DNA from: Crossaster papposus
Lineage: Eukaryota; Echinodermata; Asteroidea; Velatida; Solasteridae
Reading direction: 5' to 3'
Assembly (NCBI GenBank): GCA_037893245.1
Contig: JBAIAA010000019.1
Coordinates: 62,001-126,000 of the forward strand
DNA: 64,000 bases
Both the position numbers and the translations under genes were made by a program. Below, piece by piece: positions 53,929 to 64,000 of this stretch (position 1 is the first letter of the stretch; the number at the start of each line of letters is the position of its first letter). The notes beneath the pieces were generated by a model. That model was not told the DNA's origin. It worked only from the letters and a program-made list of their open reading frames with translations, and did no database searches.

Positions 53929-56900
53929 AAACGAGTCCGTCGAGTGGGATAGGACAAGGATGCAGTACGACACAGGAGACTCGACTCGATGATCCAACTC
54001 AACTTGCTGCTGATAAGTGCGAGAAGGCATTAAAAGACATCTACACCAGCACAGGTAGCTATGTGCAGATGCTTCCATGGGTGGATGATGACCAAAAACA
54101 CATCATGGACATCTACACAAAGCTACAATTGGTAAAAGGTGATATGGATTTGAAGGGAAAGGTGAAATCGTATTGGGATATTTTCAAACTCAAAACAAGA
54201 GAGGGCCATTCAATTATACGGGCAATTTTAAGCGGAGGGGCTGGTATAGGGAAAACGACTCTTATTGGCAAAATTGCCCACGATTGGGCCTGTGGTAATG
54301 TTGCTGCACTGAAAAAGTACAAGCTTGTTTTTGTGTTGAAAATGCGTTCTCTGAAACAAACGTCGGATGTGATAGATGCACTGTTTGATCAGTTGTTAGA
54401 TAAAGAGACCATAGACAGGAAAGACTTGGAATCCTTCATTGCAGCCAACCCTGACGACGTGTTGTTTCTGTTAGATGGTTTTGATGAATTCAGGTCGACT
54501 GAGCTTGATGAGTCGGAGTTCGGTTCGATTCTTAAAAGGCTTAATCGAAAGGGAAAGTACGCAAAATGCAATGTTCTTGTGACAACCCGCCCCTCACACT
54601 ATGACAAGCCGGTAAAGAACACTTTGATGCAGAGGCCGTTTGCTCGTGTGAATGTTTTAGGGTTTAGCGAGGACGATGTTAAGTAATATGTGCACAAATT
54701 TTATTCAGAAGAATCATCCAAAGCTGATGGACTTTTTAAGACAATTGTATCCTCGAAAGTTTTATTCGATTTGGCCAAAAGTCCCATGCTGTTGTTATTG
54801 ATGTGCCTGTTACGGAAAGACAGTGCTACACTCCCTGACACCATGTTTCGACTTTATAATCAGGCACTGCGTTATATATTTAAACGTAAAACAAACATGT
54901 CAATAGAAGAGATTTCAAGGCTGGTTACTGCTATTGGAAAGGTTGCTTTGGCCGGCCTACTTTCTTCTGATCAAAAGTTATCATTCCAAGAAGGGGATTT
55001 TGAGCCGGATGTGCTTGAAAAGGCCTTACGAGCTGGCATCCTCACCAGCGAGCAAGTCTTGAAGGGGATCGACACTTCCAAAACCGTTTATTTCATTCAC
55101 AAGACGTTTCAAGAATTTTCCGCTGCCATATACTACCAGAGTTTAACATCGGAAGAAGAAACACATAAATTTGAAACGTACTTTCGTCAAGTGTCTGATT
55201 TAGCAGGGTTTGAATATCTTCTGCGTTTTTGCTGCGGTGACAGTGATGGGCCACCGACAAATTCAATTCTGCAGATTTTATCGCATAAAGTCACAAATGC
55301 AGGATGTCTTTTTGATAAAGTTATACAACTAGCCTTGAAATGTTACTTTGAAAGTCAGAGCCACGTATTGCCACCGTTGGAGTTAATTAATTCCGTTATT
55401 GGTTCAGATCTAACATTGTTTTCTCTAGGGAGAGAGGATTCGACATTGTTTATGTACTTCCTAAACAACGTTACTGATGACCAGAAAAAGGGTGGCGGAA
55501 ATGCTTGCCTCGAAAGGATACACACATTATCAATGGATCCTGACAGCATTCGACAGTTGGGTACAGAATACGTAAACTATGTGAACAGAATGACAAATCT
55601 TCAAAGAATTCATGTGTATAAACAATAGATAGTAATGGGCTTATCACCATTCGATGAGAACTATTTCTTTTTGTCTCTACGTCTGAAAGAAATGACGCAG
55701 CTTCAGGCCGTGGTCTTCAATGATTGCAAACTAACAAGCAGTTGCATGGAGCACATTGTTGGGCAACTGAGTAATCTGCCCAACCTTGTTGAATTGAATC
55801 TGACTCACAATAACATTGGTGGATCAGGTCGGTCATGGTCTCAGTTGAAGGAAATCAAAACCCTCAACAAACTAAACTTGGATTTTTGCAGATTGAGAAG
55901 TGATGACTTGAAGCACATTGCCGTGGCGCTGAGTAATCTGCCCAACCTTGTTGAATTGAATCTGTCTCGCAATTGGAGACTTGCTGGATCAGGTCGGTCA
56001 TGGTCTCACTTGAAGGGAATCAAAACACTCAACAAACTACACTTGGGTATGTGCAAATTGAGAAGTGATGACTTGGAGCACATTGCCGTGGCGCTGGGTA
56101 ATCTGCCCGACCTTGTTGAATTGAATCTGTCTTGGAATCATACCCTTGCTGGATCAGGTCAGTCATGGTCTCACTTGAAGGAAATCAAAAAGCTCAACAA
56201 ACTAGACTTGGGTTGGTTCAGATACAGTTGGAGAAGTGATGACTTGGAGCATATTGCCGTGGCGCTGGGTAATCTGCCCAACCTTGTTGAATTGGATCTG
56301 TCTGGCAATGAGACCCTTGCTGGATCAGGTCAGTCATGGTCTCAAATGAAGGAAATCAAAACACTCAACAAACTAGACTTGCACTGCTGCGGATTGAGAA
56401 GTGATGACTTGAAGCACATTGCCGAGGCGCTGGGTAATCTGCCCAACTTTGTTGAATTGAATCTGTCTAGCAATAACCTTGCTGGATCAGTTGCTGGATC
56501 AGGTCGGTCATGGTCTCACTTGAAGGAAATCAAAAGCCTCAACAAACTAGACTTTGGTTCGTGCGGATTGAGAAGTGATGACTTGAAGCATATTGCCGTG
56601 GCGCTGAGTAATCTGCCCAACCTTGTTGAATTGAATCTGTCTGGCAATCATGACCTTGCTGAATCAGGTGGGTCATGGTCTCACTTGAAAGAAATCAAAA
56701 CGCTCAACAAACTAGACTTGGGTCGGTGCGGATTGAGAAGTAATGACTTGGAGCACATTGCCGAGGGGCTGGGTAATCTGCCCAACCTTGTTGAATTGAA
56801 TCTGTCTTACAATAAGACCCTTGGTGGATCAGGTCGGTCTTGGTCTGTCCTGACAAAAATGAACCACCTCGAAAAGCTTTCTTTGTGTGACTGTCGTTTG

Positions 56901-56996
56901 ACCGCTGACGATAAGGCAGAAATCACCGAAGCAGTGAGTCAAATGACCAGCCTGGAAGTGGAAATGATGACAAGTCTGGAAGATTATTATTATTAA
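53929..56996 (+). pseudogene. NLR copy 2, exon 4: NACHT and expanded LRRs with two stops
   Basis: Homologous to 14957-17247 over the NACHT part. Frame blocks 53929-54683, 54687-55625 and 55629-56996 are collinear in one frame. The LRR array has seven units (LPNLVELNLS pattern) against three in copy 1. It then keeps the terminal LTADDKAEITEAVSQMTSLE cap that copy 1 lost, and ends DYYY then TAA. Confidence 0.85.
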
Positions 56997-56999
56997 TAA

Positions 57000-58740
57000 T
57001 TATTATTATAAATAATGGGCTCCGTACATGCAGCATTTTTAAAGTGCTTGGATCGTGCGCGTTTGCGCGTACACAACTTCACTGCGGGATATCGTTATAC
57101 AATATTCTACTGACTTGGTATATGGACAGCTAAGATAATTGATCATGAAAGTCTCTTTTCATAATTCTATTCAGTACACAGTCCCGGTCTCGGAGAACAA
57201 AAGACTAGGGTGATAGTTTGTGATGAAACAACCGTTAAAACAATTGACAACTTTTCAAAAACAATAAAAACACGGTTCCAGTTTTTTCACCACCACTAAC
57301 TTTTTCTTCGTCAACTTTTGACCCCTTGTTAAACCACCAGTTCCTTATTACGTCATGCGGATCACTTTTCACGGAGCAATTCTCTGGTAATTTAAACATG
57401 CATATTCGTCTCACTTTATTTCCGAAAACAAATTAAAAGATACATACAATGTCAAGTAAGTAGACCCTTTAATAAATAGTAATAACATGCGTTTCAAGAA
57501 ATCACATATTTTAAAATATTTAGGAGAAATCTAAAATTCCGATCCCTGCAGCACAATCAAAAGTACAGATTTAAAACCTGAGCTTACGGCCAAAAGGTTC
57601 GATCTTCATTGTGATTTCTGACCAGAGAAGTGAGTTGTGTGAGTCTGGAGGGGCAGGGAACGAGAGCTGCGTTGTTGAAAAAACAAAAGTATGTCTGGCA
57701 CAGATCTGACAAGATTATTGAGAAATAAACCGAGACAAGATGACGTCATGGTTGGTTTACACTCGAAATATTCTGGTCAATTTTGACTTGCAAAAACAGT
57801 CCCCAAGCGTACCCTAGCTGAATTCGGCTTTTGGAAGATGAACATCACACAAGCTAATAAACCACAGCCGACGTAAGCTTGGCATAAATACACAGAGTCG
57901 ATTAAAAATTGCCAAACCTACGAACCCTTGTTATACTTCTGATATCACCCGAGATAACAATCCTGCTGGAATTCCCGCCAAGAATTGGATGACCCTCTTG
58001 TAAAATTGTAAATAAATACTGTGCTGTTGTCGATTTATATTCTGTATAATATAATTGCATGTGTTTTGTGTTTATCACTGCGTGCATCGAACCAGTAACA
58101 GTGTCATGCATGATGCAAAATGTGTGTAATGTATAAGTTATGTATAAAATAATACATTGTACATTAATGGGATTTTATTTGTGATGAATTGAACATCAGA
58201 TGTTCCACTGTCAAGACAGTTTTAAAGTGATGTTTACTTCAACATTTAATGTTCACCTGAGAGTGAAGCCAAGTGGTTTCATCTCGAGGCTTTATAGACT
58301 GGTGCATGTCCATCTGTTTGGAACTAGACTGGTCTCTTTTCAGTAGTCTGTTGACAGACTAGGGAGAGATTTTGGCACAGTTGACTCAGTACTAAAGGCG
58401 TGTCTATTTTCTTGTGTTGCATGTTTTCAGTACCGTAAGTTTTGAGACTCTCATACACAGTATCGAGAGTTCCACATTTCTGGACCAATGTTAACCTTTG
58501 ACACCCTGGGTATGGCACGCAAAGTAGGCAAAGGAATGAATTTTGCAATGAAGAACAACTTGGGTGAACTTATTACGTACTTAATTGAATGAAGTTTAAA
58601 ACAATGGGTTTTGTTGTTGATGAAAGCATAATATCTTAGAAATTATCACGACTACAGTTTTAAATGGTCCATCCCATTTCGGTGATCAGTTTATTGTAAA
58701 ACATTGATTACAAAACAATGGGGAAAGTGGTAGTTTAAAT
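57000..58740. repeat. 3' flank of NLR copy 2, duplicated non-coding sequence
   Basis: Same-orientation match to 17340-19140. AATAAA near 57267 is a possible polyadenylation signal. No conserved open frame. Confidence 0.85.
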
Positions 58741-58744
58741 TATC

Positions 58745-58986
58745 TTAACCAGTTCGCGCCGGGATTATTTTAACATCGCCGAGCCGACGGGCGGGATTAT
58801 TTTTAACGAAACTCGATCCGAAGCGTGTTAAGGCCGATAGTGCTGGGTAGCACACCCACGCATTTTCGGTCTTGCGCGCTGCTGACATACATTTCCGAAC
58901 TTGAACTTGGCGTGTTTATGCGTCATCCGTTTTGAATTTGGGGAAATGTTTGCGTTTATATACGTCATCCGGCGCGAACTGGTTAA
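58745..58986 (+). mobile_element. MITE family 2, complete copy
   Basis: 242 bp with ends TTAACCAGTTCGCGCCGG and CCGGCGCGAACTGGTTAA (perfect inverted 18-mers). Non-coding. It lies next to a family 1 fragment. Confidence 0.9.
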
Positions 58987-59060
58987 AGGGAGGATACACC
59001 ATTTGCAGATATCGAATTATTAAGAAATATCCTACTTATTTGAAAGTAAATAATAATTAA
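58987..59060 (+). mobile_element. TTAA MITE family 1, short fragment
   Basis: AGGATACACCATTTGCAGAT to TTGAAAGTAAATAATAATTA only; the rest of the element is missing. Confidence 0.65.
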
Positions 59061-59793
59061 CAGATATTTCCATTGTTGTTGATCGCTACTCTCTAAGTAC
59101 ATGTAATTATAACATCACAAATGACGTTATTTGCTGGTTAAAATGCTTTTCAAATATTCACGACTACAGTTTTTAAAATGTAGTTTGTCATGTACAATTA
59201 GTCACTCAACAATGGAGTAATTGGCTGGCTTAAATTATCTCAATTAAGCCTTTTATTATAGTGTTATCACACTAAAGGTACAAACATAAATATCTAGAGC
59301 GTTTAAATGTCGGTTTTACATACAACAATTATATATCTTTTTGTATGAAGTTTTACAGTTTTAACACAGAGACTAGTGCATATTGACAACTTTGTCGGTC
59401 ACTCTCTGTTGAGTAATATTATCACCACAAATGACGTTCATTTTCTGGTATTTAAAATGCTTTTTAAACGGTGACGTACGTGCAACTATAGTTATCTATG
59501 TGATCGCTTGGAGTTATAGCATAAAACCTATCGAAGATATTTGAAAGGAACCAAAATAAAAATGTCTTGTCAAAATTTGTATCTCTTTAAAGTTCTGCTC
59601 ATTCCATCGGTTTTCTCTGTCATTTCGTTTTGTTTCGTTTTTTTTGTTTAATCTCACCGTTCAGTTTAAAAGTTAACAATCTTCTTTGCTCATCAAAATA
59701 TAATACATGCGTGAAATATAGACTATTCATCAATACCTGGGACAATTTAGCCTTCTAACGCCGTGGCGTAGACAGGGGTGCATGGCCTGGGGC

Positions 59794-59828
<35 letters not shown>

Positions 59829-60159
59829 CACAGACTCCCGGTTCCCACTAGGTGCCCCTCACAACAAACTTGACCTCCCCGTTTTCTTCCAAACCAAACA
59901 GAGACTCAACAGACCATATAACCTAGTGCTATGTGCATTTTCTAAAGTTTAAATGGAATAAACATCTTTTCGCTTGCTGTAATTGTCCGAAATGGATGGA
60001 TTGGGGGCGGAGGGTATGTTATAGCAAATATTGTTACAGTGACTTTCTTTGGACGTTTTGGGTTCATAGATGCTGGACAAAAATCAACAAAAAAACAATC
60101 GTGTTCTTGTAGTCAGGTACCCTGACCCCACGATGAAACGGATGAATTTGCAGACGTTC
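59061..60159. other. Intergenic stretch with 31-base C run
   Basis: The part to about 59600 resembles 20130-20420 downstream of copy 1. A C31 run lies at 59795-59825, next to GGCGTAGACAGGGGTGCATG, a likely decayed transposon end. No gene seen. Confidence 0.5.
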
Positions 60160-60545
60160 GGGGGAATTGTAAGGTCTGAGAATCAGTTGTACATCTTCAC
60201 AGGTGTGTAATCAATTGCAAAGAAAATGTGGAATAACTAGATATGAACAATTAGAAGCAGTGTTTGAAAAAGTTGTTTTTTCCTCCAACGCTGGTCGGCC
60301 GACCAGCGTTGGAAATCGATACACAAATATCACTCTACCAGGAGCCATTGGGGGGGAATTGTAAGGTCTGAGAATCAGTTGTACATCTTCACAGGTGTGT
60401 AATCAATTGCAAAGAAAATGTGGAATAACTATATAGATATGAACAACTAGAAGCAGTATTTGAAAAAGTCATTTTTCCCTCCAACGCTGGTCGGCCGACC
60501 AGCTTTGGAAATCGATACACAAATATCACTCTACCAGGAGCCATG
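60160..60545. repeat. Tandem duplication (~195 bp) with perfect palindromes
   Basis: Two copies beginning GGGGAATTGTAAGGTCTGAG (60161 and 60353). Each contains a palindrome centred on GGTCGGCCGACC. At 60284-60313 it is a perfect 30-bp palindrome with no loop; at 60480-60509 it has one mismatch. No coding potential. Confidence 0.9.
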
Positions 60546-60896
60546 ATTTTACAGGATGCTTCAGACTGCCATTACCTAACAGTCCAGAGTAAAGTGTTTT
60601 GTGACCATTTAGTAATTTACTTTGTTTGATGCTTGCAAATGTTGCATATTCCCTTTAAAGTTATAGTCTACCATTTGTCAGTTGAGCATTTTTATCGTAT
60701 AAAACAGCAGAAGTTCTCGAAATCTAAAGAAAGGGGCTTGACGACTAATCTGACTTCAAAGCAGATTTGCCACAGCACTAACAAATCTCGTGATAATCAA
60801 GGACGCCCTCAATAAGCCCGTTTTTGGAGTATTGACGATTGATGAACTGCATAGACGGACAGCGCGCGAATTGTTTTTCCGTAGATGGGTGAGTTA

Positions 60897-61193
60897 ATAG
60901 TCAAGGAGCCTGAACATTTCTGTGGGATTTTTTGTATGAAAGCAAGCCACCCATCCAAATGTCTCAAGGGCATCCCAAAGAACAATAACAAATATGTTGG
61001 CAGTCTGAAATCCCTGGCAGATGAAAATTGTGAAGGAAAAACGGAAAACAACAAAATGTTACTTGGTAGACCTTTTTTATTTTCAGGGGTAGGTCAATGT
61101 TAGGATAGAGGGCACTTCCAAAAATAATATTTGTGTGAGGTGATGAACAACTAAGTGAAGAATCCAGAACAAGCATGTAATGTTTATTATAGA
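60897..61193 (-). repeat. Inverted repeat, left arm with a short conserved open frame
   Basis: Reverse complement of 62888-63157 (about 85-90% by eye). On the plus strand it reads KASHPSKCLKGIPKNN then VGSLKSLADENCEGKTENN. The same peptide, with conservative changes, is read on the minus strand in the other arm. Either a duplicated exon or the long termini of an element. I do not recognise the protein. Confidence 0.7.
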
Positions 61194-62316
61194 AATGTGT
61201 TTCTTTTCGGTCTTTTGTTAGAACAGAAACACTTTCCTTTCGCTTCGTAAGCAATTAGAATGGGGTATAACCTGCCTGGGAAACCAAGCGTTGCTCAGGC
61301 AGGTTATATAAGTGTTGTATTCTTGTGGTTTGTTATTCGGCTTCCTGACACACATACATGGCGTACACGCCGAGTTTACTTTACATTATTCTTCACAGGT
61401 TACATGTGTAGTAGGATTACAATAGTTTGAGTGACCTTGGCAGTTTGAGTCATGCCTACTCCCTGACTAGACACGTCCTCTCGAGTTTGTTTTTCCCCCA
61501 CAGGGTTGTTTTATCTGGGCAAGCGTAGGGGTTTCGTGCGTGCTGACTTTTTACAACTTGATACACAGGCCCGCTACGGGATTGGTAGCGGATGTGTCCG
61601 GTATTGGACCGATTACATGCGTGTTATGTTGTATAATTATTAATAATGAAAAATGGTTGGTCTTACCGTATCAATCAGAATGACTTACGGATTTCTGTAT
61701 TGGAGAAATGTTTAAAAAGACAAATAAAAGGAGTGACAATTGTGCTGTCAGGAACTGCTACTCCAAACATAATATATTGTTTGTTGCTAATTGCGGGATA
61801 TCAAAAAGAAACAAACTTTATGTGTGCTACTTTTCTAGGAACCATGCTAAGGCCGAAATGCCATATATGATATTCTCGAAGAGTTCCTCTGCAAGGCTAG
61901 GTAAAATATGTCAACATATCCTGTATCTGTATGTTATTGGGGCGCCCTTGAGATATTTGAAGGTATTTGAAATATACCTAAAGTCCCACGGGACTTTTCA
62001 AAGATATTGTTAATTTCAGTTGACTCGTCTACAAATTTATGATTTTATTTGTAACCAAGTCGCTTTGCTTTATAAACGCGGGCAATTCCAGATATTATCA
62101 TTACTGGTACCATACAACTACACCATTTTGTAACAAAACATCGCACATAAACATACCCAGGTTTCAACGGAGGTGTTTTAGCTTCATTCACTGGCCGGTA
62201 GTTTGTGTGTGTTTGAATACCTATAACAAGTAATTGTTTGCTAAAAGAGGTTGCCAAACACCCCCCCCCCCCCCCCCACCTTCCCCCCCCCCCCCCCCCC
62301 CCCCCCCACCTTCCCC

Positions 62317-62354
<38 letters not shown>

Positions 62355-62887
62355 ACTTGACAACTTTGGCATCACATACTTATTATTTTAGTTATCTACT
62401 ATCTTGCAAATATTAACAAGGTAATAATTATTTAAAGTTGCATTGGTTGGTTTGCTATTATATGATTACATTATTATTAGCTGAAATATGTTAAAATATC
62501 CTCTGTATATAATTATGTATCTACAAATGGTTTATCGTTAAAGCGATAATTTATAGTTTGGGTCAAATACTTTTAGGAACTAAAACTTATCAGTTATCGT
62601 TAAAACGAACAGTTATAATTCAATTATGTTTGAATGGTAGAAAATTATACAAACGGCTAAGAAACAGGGCTGTTTTAATTAAAAAGCAGTTGTTAACATA
62701 AGAAGGCGCCCTCAAGACACCTCAATCGTCAACCATATTTTGATCAAAAGATTGAATCATAGTGAATGTGATGTTTGGTAAATATTATTTGACCTACAAA
62801 ATGTATGGTTAATTTCCAAAAATGTTTTAGGATTTATTCATATTTTCTTATATTATGAACCGATTTCGACCAAATAGAGTGTGGTCT
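61194..62887. other. Spacer between the inverted arms
   Basis: Contains a foldback at 61266-61308 (TATAACCTGCCTG pairing with CAGGCAGGTTATA), a frame with CAVRNCYSKH near 61735, and a C-rich tract at 62261-62354 (about 90 nt, interrupted by two ACCTTCCCC blocks). No gene can be supported. Confidence 0.5.
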
Positions 62888-63157
62888 ATAATAAACATTA
62901 CATGCTTGTTCTTGGTTCTTCACTCAGTTGTTCATCACCTCAACAATATTATTTTGTGAAGTGCCCTCTATACCAACATGGACCTACCCTTAAAAATAAA
63001 AAAGGGCTACCAAGTAAAATGTTGTTGTTTTCCGTTTTTCCTTCACAATTTTTATCTGCTATGGATTTCAGACTGCCAACATGTTTTTTATTGTTCTTTG
63101 GGAAGCCCTTGAGACATTTAGATGGGTGGCTTGCTTTCATACAAAAAATCCCACGGT
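62888..63157 (+). repeat. Inverted repeat, right arm
   Basis: Partner of 60897-61193. The minus strand encodes KASHPSKCLKGFPKNNKKH then VGSLKSIADKNCEGKTENN, so the shared frame is kept in both arms. Confidence 0.7.
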
Positions 63158-63317
63158 ACTTTTTTTTCTGTGGAGATGCTCCCGGACTATAACATTCATG
63201 AATTATTTAGTAGTTGCATTGATCACTGTACAACACTTAGGTTCTAGGTCTCTTTTTTCCCTTAAATTAACAATACTCCAAAGATATCAAAACGAGGTGA
63301 CCTACAGCAGGATAAAA

Positions 63318-63395
63318 CGAGGTGACCTACAGCAGGATTCGAACCAGATCTTTGATCCATAGCCCATCCCACTATCCACTACACTACGTATAGCA
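63318..63395 (-). mobile_element. tRNA-like SINE head or tRNA pseudogene
   Basis: On the minus strand it has an A-box-like TAGTGTAGTGGATAGTGGGA and a B box GGTTCGAATCC, then GCTGTAGGTCACC. An adjacent 20-bp direct repeat (GAGGTGACCTACAGCAGGAT, 63295-63314 and 63319-63338) suggests slippage or a target duplication. There is no clear acceptor-stem pairing, so it is not a functional tRNA. Confidence 0.5.
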
Positions 63396-64000
63396 GCTCG
63401 ACAACAGCTGTTCTTTAAAGTGATTTAATCTAACTAGTTAACTAAATAACAACAATGCTGTGACGTCATGTTTTATTCCGATAAATAAACATAACTTCTC
63501 ATCCAAACTACTAAATAATTTATGATTTTTTGACTCGCCCACCTCCGGAAAAAAAATCGCGGACGGCGCGCCCGCAAGAAATGAACAACTCGGTATTGAA
63601 CAAGACTAGCCGCCTGCATGGAACAGTATTGTACCCACTAAAGTACACTGTTGGGCCGGCACGGGACCGATCCCAATATACGTACCGAGCCAGAATCATT
63701 ACTCAAATGGATCATTAATGACAAACTATATTGACCATGTTGCAAGTTGGTCCAGTACAGGAAATCAGAAGTGGGCCTATGCAACTACATATGTACTGGG
63801 CAGATATCGGACCAATATCTCAATGTTTGCTGGGTAGGGTTTTCCCACATTCAGCTTTTATATGAGTACAATCTGTTTGTTGGTGCTTGTAAGTTATAGT
63901 CGTGAAAATGATCTATTTATAACGTCAGTTTAAAGAGCATTGCGTGTCAAATGCGACAGCAGTAAGAAATCCAAAAATAGAAATTCAAAGATGACGTCAC
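63396..64000. other. Terminal stretch, nothing recognised
   Basis: No convincing gene, RNA or repeat. A TGACGTCA palindrome at the very end could be a CRE-like site but has no context. Confidence 0.4.

Larger units (their letters stand above)
51479..56996 (+). pseudogene. Membrane-anchored NACHT-LRR receptor, copy 2, two in-frame stops
   Basis: The exon structure matches copy 1: 51479-51605, 52623-52679, 53460-53540, 53929-56996, all phase-1 introns. Read as one frame this is 1,111 codons including the final stop, with TAA at 54684-54686 (codon 341, Glu in copy 1) and TAG at 55626-55628 (codon 655, just before the LRRs). Sequon NVT (5-7), a hydrophobic helix about 26-47 and RWRERRRE are retained, as are Walker A GGAGIGKTT, Walker B LLDGFDE and HKTFQEFSA. 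Seven LRR units of about 55 residues follow. All three segments stay open in the same frame, so the stops are recent. It is a young pseudogene, a null allele, or less likely a read-through gene. I give no repaired protein. Confidence 0.8.

Noticed and set aside
61700-61760. CAVRNCYSKH as the start of a THAP zinc finger
   Set aside because: Only the first Cys pair is seen; the conserved Trp, Pro and final CxxH are not found, and the frame is short.
62045-62416. Gly-rich and Pro-rich frames
   Set aside because: Produced by the long C-rich tract at 62261-62354.
63318-63395. Functional tRNA gene on the minus strand
   Set aside because: Box A and B look present but the acceptor stem does not pair convincingly; more likely a SINE head or pseudogene.

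Overview
This is AT-rich animal DNA with split genes. Coding stretches are short, flanked by GT..AG splice signals, and separated by repeats. The mobile elements (tRNA-derived SINEs, TTAA-flanked MITEs, a MITE with termini like GGGCCAATTTCATAG, a CR1/L2-type relic, an I/Nimb-type retrotransposon) and the NACHT-LRR genes suggest a marine invertebrate deuterostome. An echinoderm such as a sea star is my best guess. This is inference; no marker gene fixes the species.

Layout. 1-4.9 kb: an 88-bp satellite array split by a MITE, then a SINE and a retrotransposon relic. 4.9-8.9 kb: nothing recognised. 8.9-11.9 kb: a tandemly duplicated ~0.95 kb segment. 12.1-17.3 kb: NLR copy 1 (four exons). 17.3-20.4 kb: non-coding sequence shared with copy 2. 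22.6-50.4 kb: one long gene of about 20 exons encoding a Crypton-like tyrosine recombinase, probably a host gene because of its many introns. It has been hit repeatedly by mobile DNA: a 4.2-kb terminal-inverted-repeat element carrying satellite arrays sits inside an exon, an intact 6.5-kb non-LTR retrotransposon sits in an intron, and there are many MITEs. 51.5-57.0 kb: NLR copy 2, with two in-frame stop codons. 57-64 kb: the duplicated downstream flank, MITEs, palindromes, a pair of inverted repeats and a tRNA-like SINE.

The most interesting system is the NLR pair. When the short upstream exons are joined by phase (all introns are phase 1), both copies start with a tiny exon encoding a neutral N-terminus with an N-glycosylation sequon and one hydrophobic helix. 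An Arg-rich stop-transfer exon follows, then a linker, a NACHT ATPase and ribonuclease-inhibitor-type LRRs. I see no Death, CARD, DED or Pyrin domain. This predicts a plasma- or endo-membrane-anchored NLR with its NACHT-LRR part in the cytosol. Copy 1 has a one-base deletion near its 3' end and three LRR units. Copy 2 has seven LRR units and two nonsense codons in an otherwise continuous frame.

All splice sites were read by eye, so exon boundaries are predictions. The recombinase model is supported by consistent phases: the exons I list sum to 2,091 nt, exactly 697 codons.
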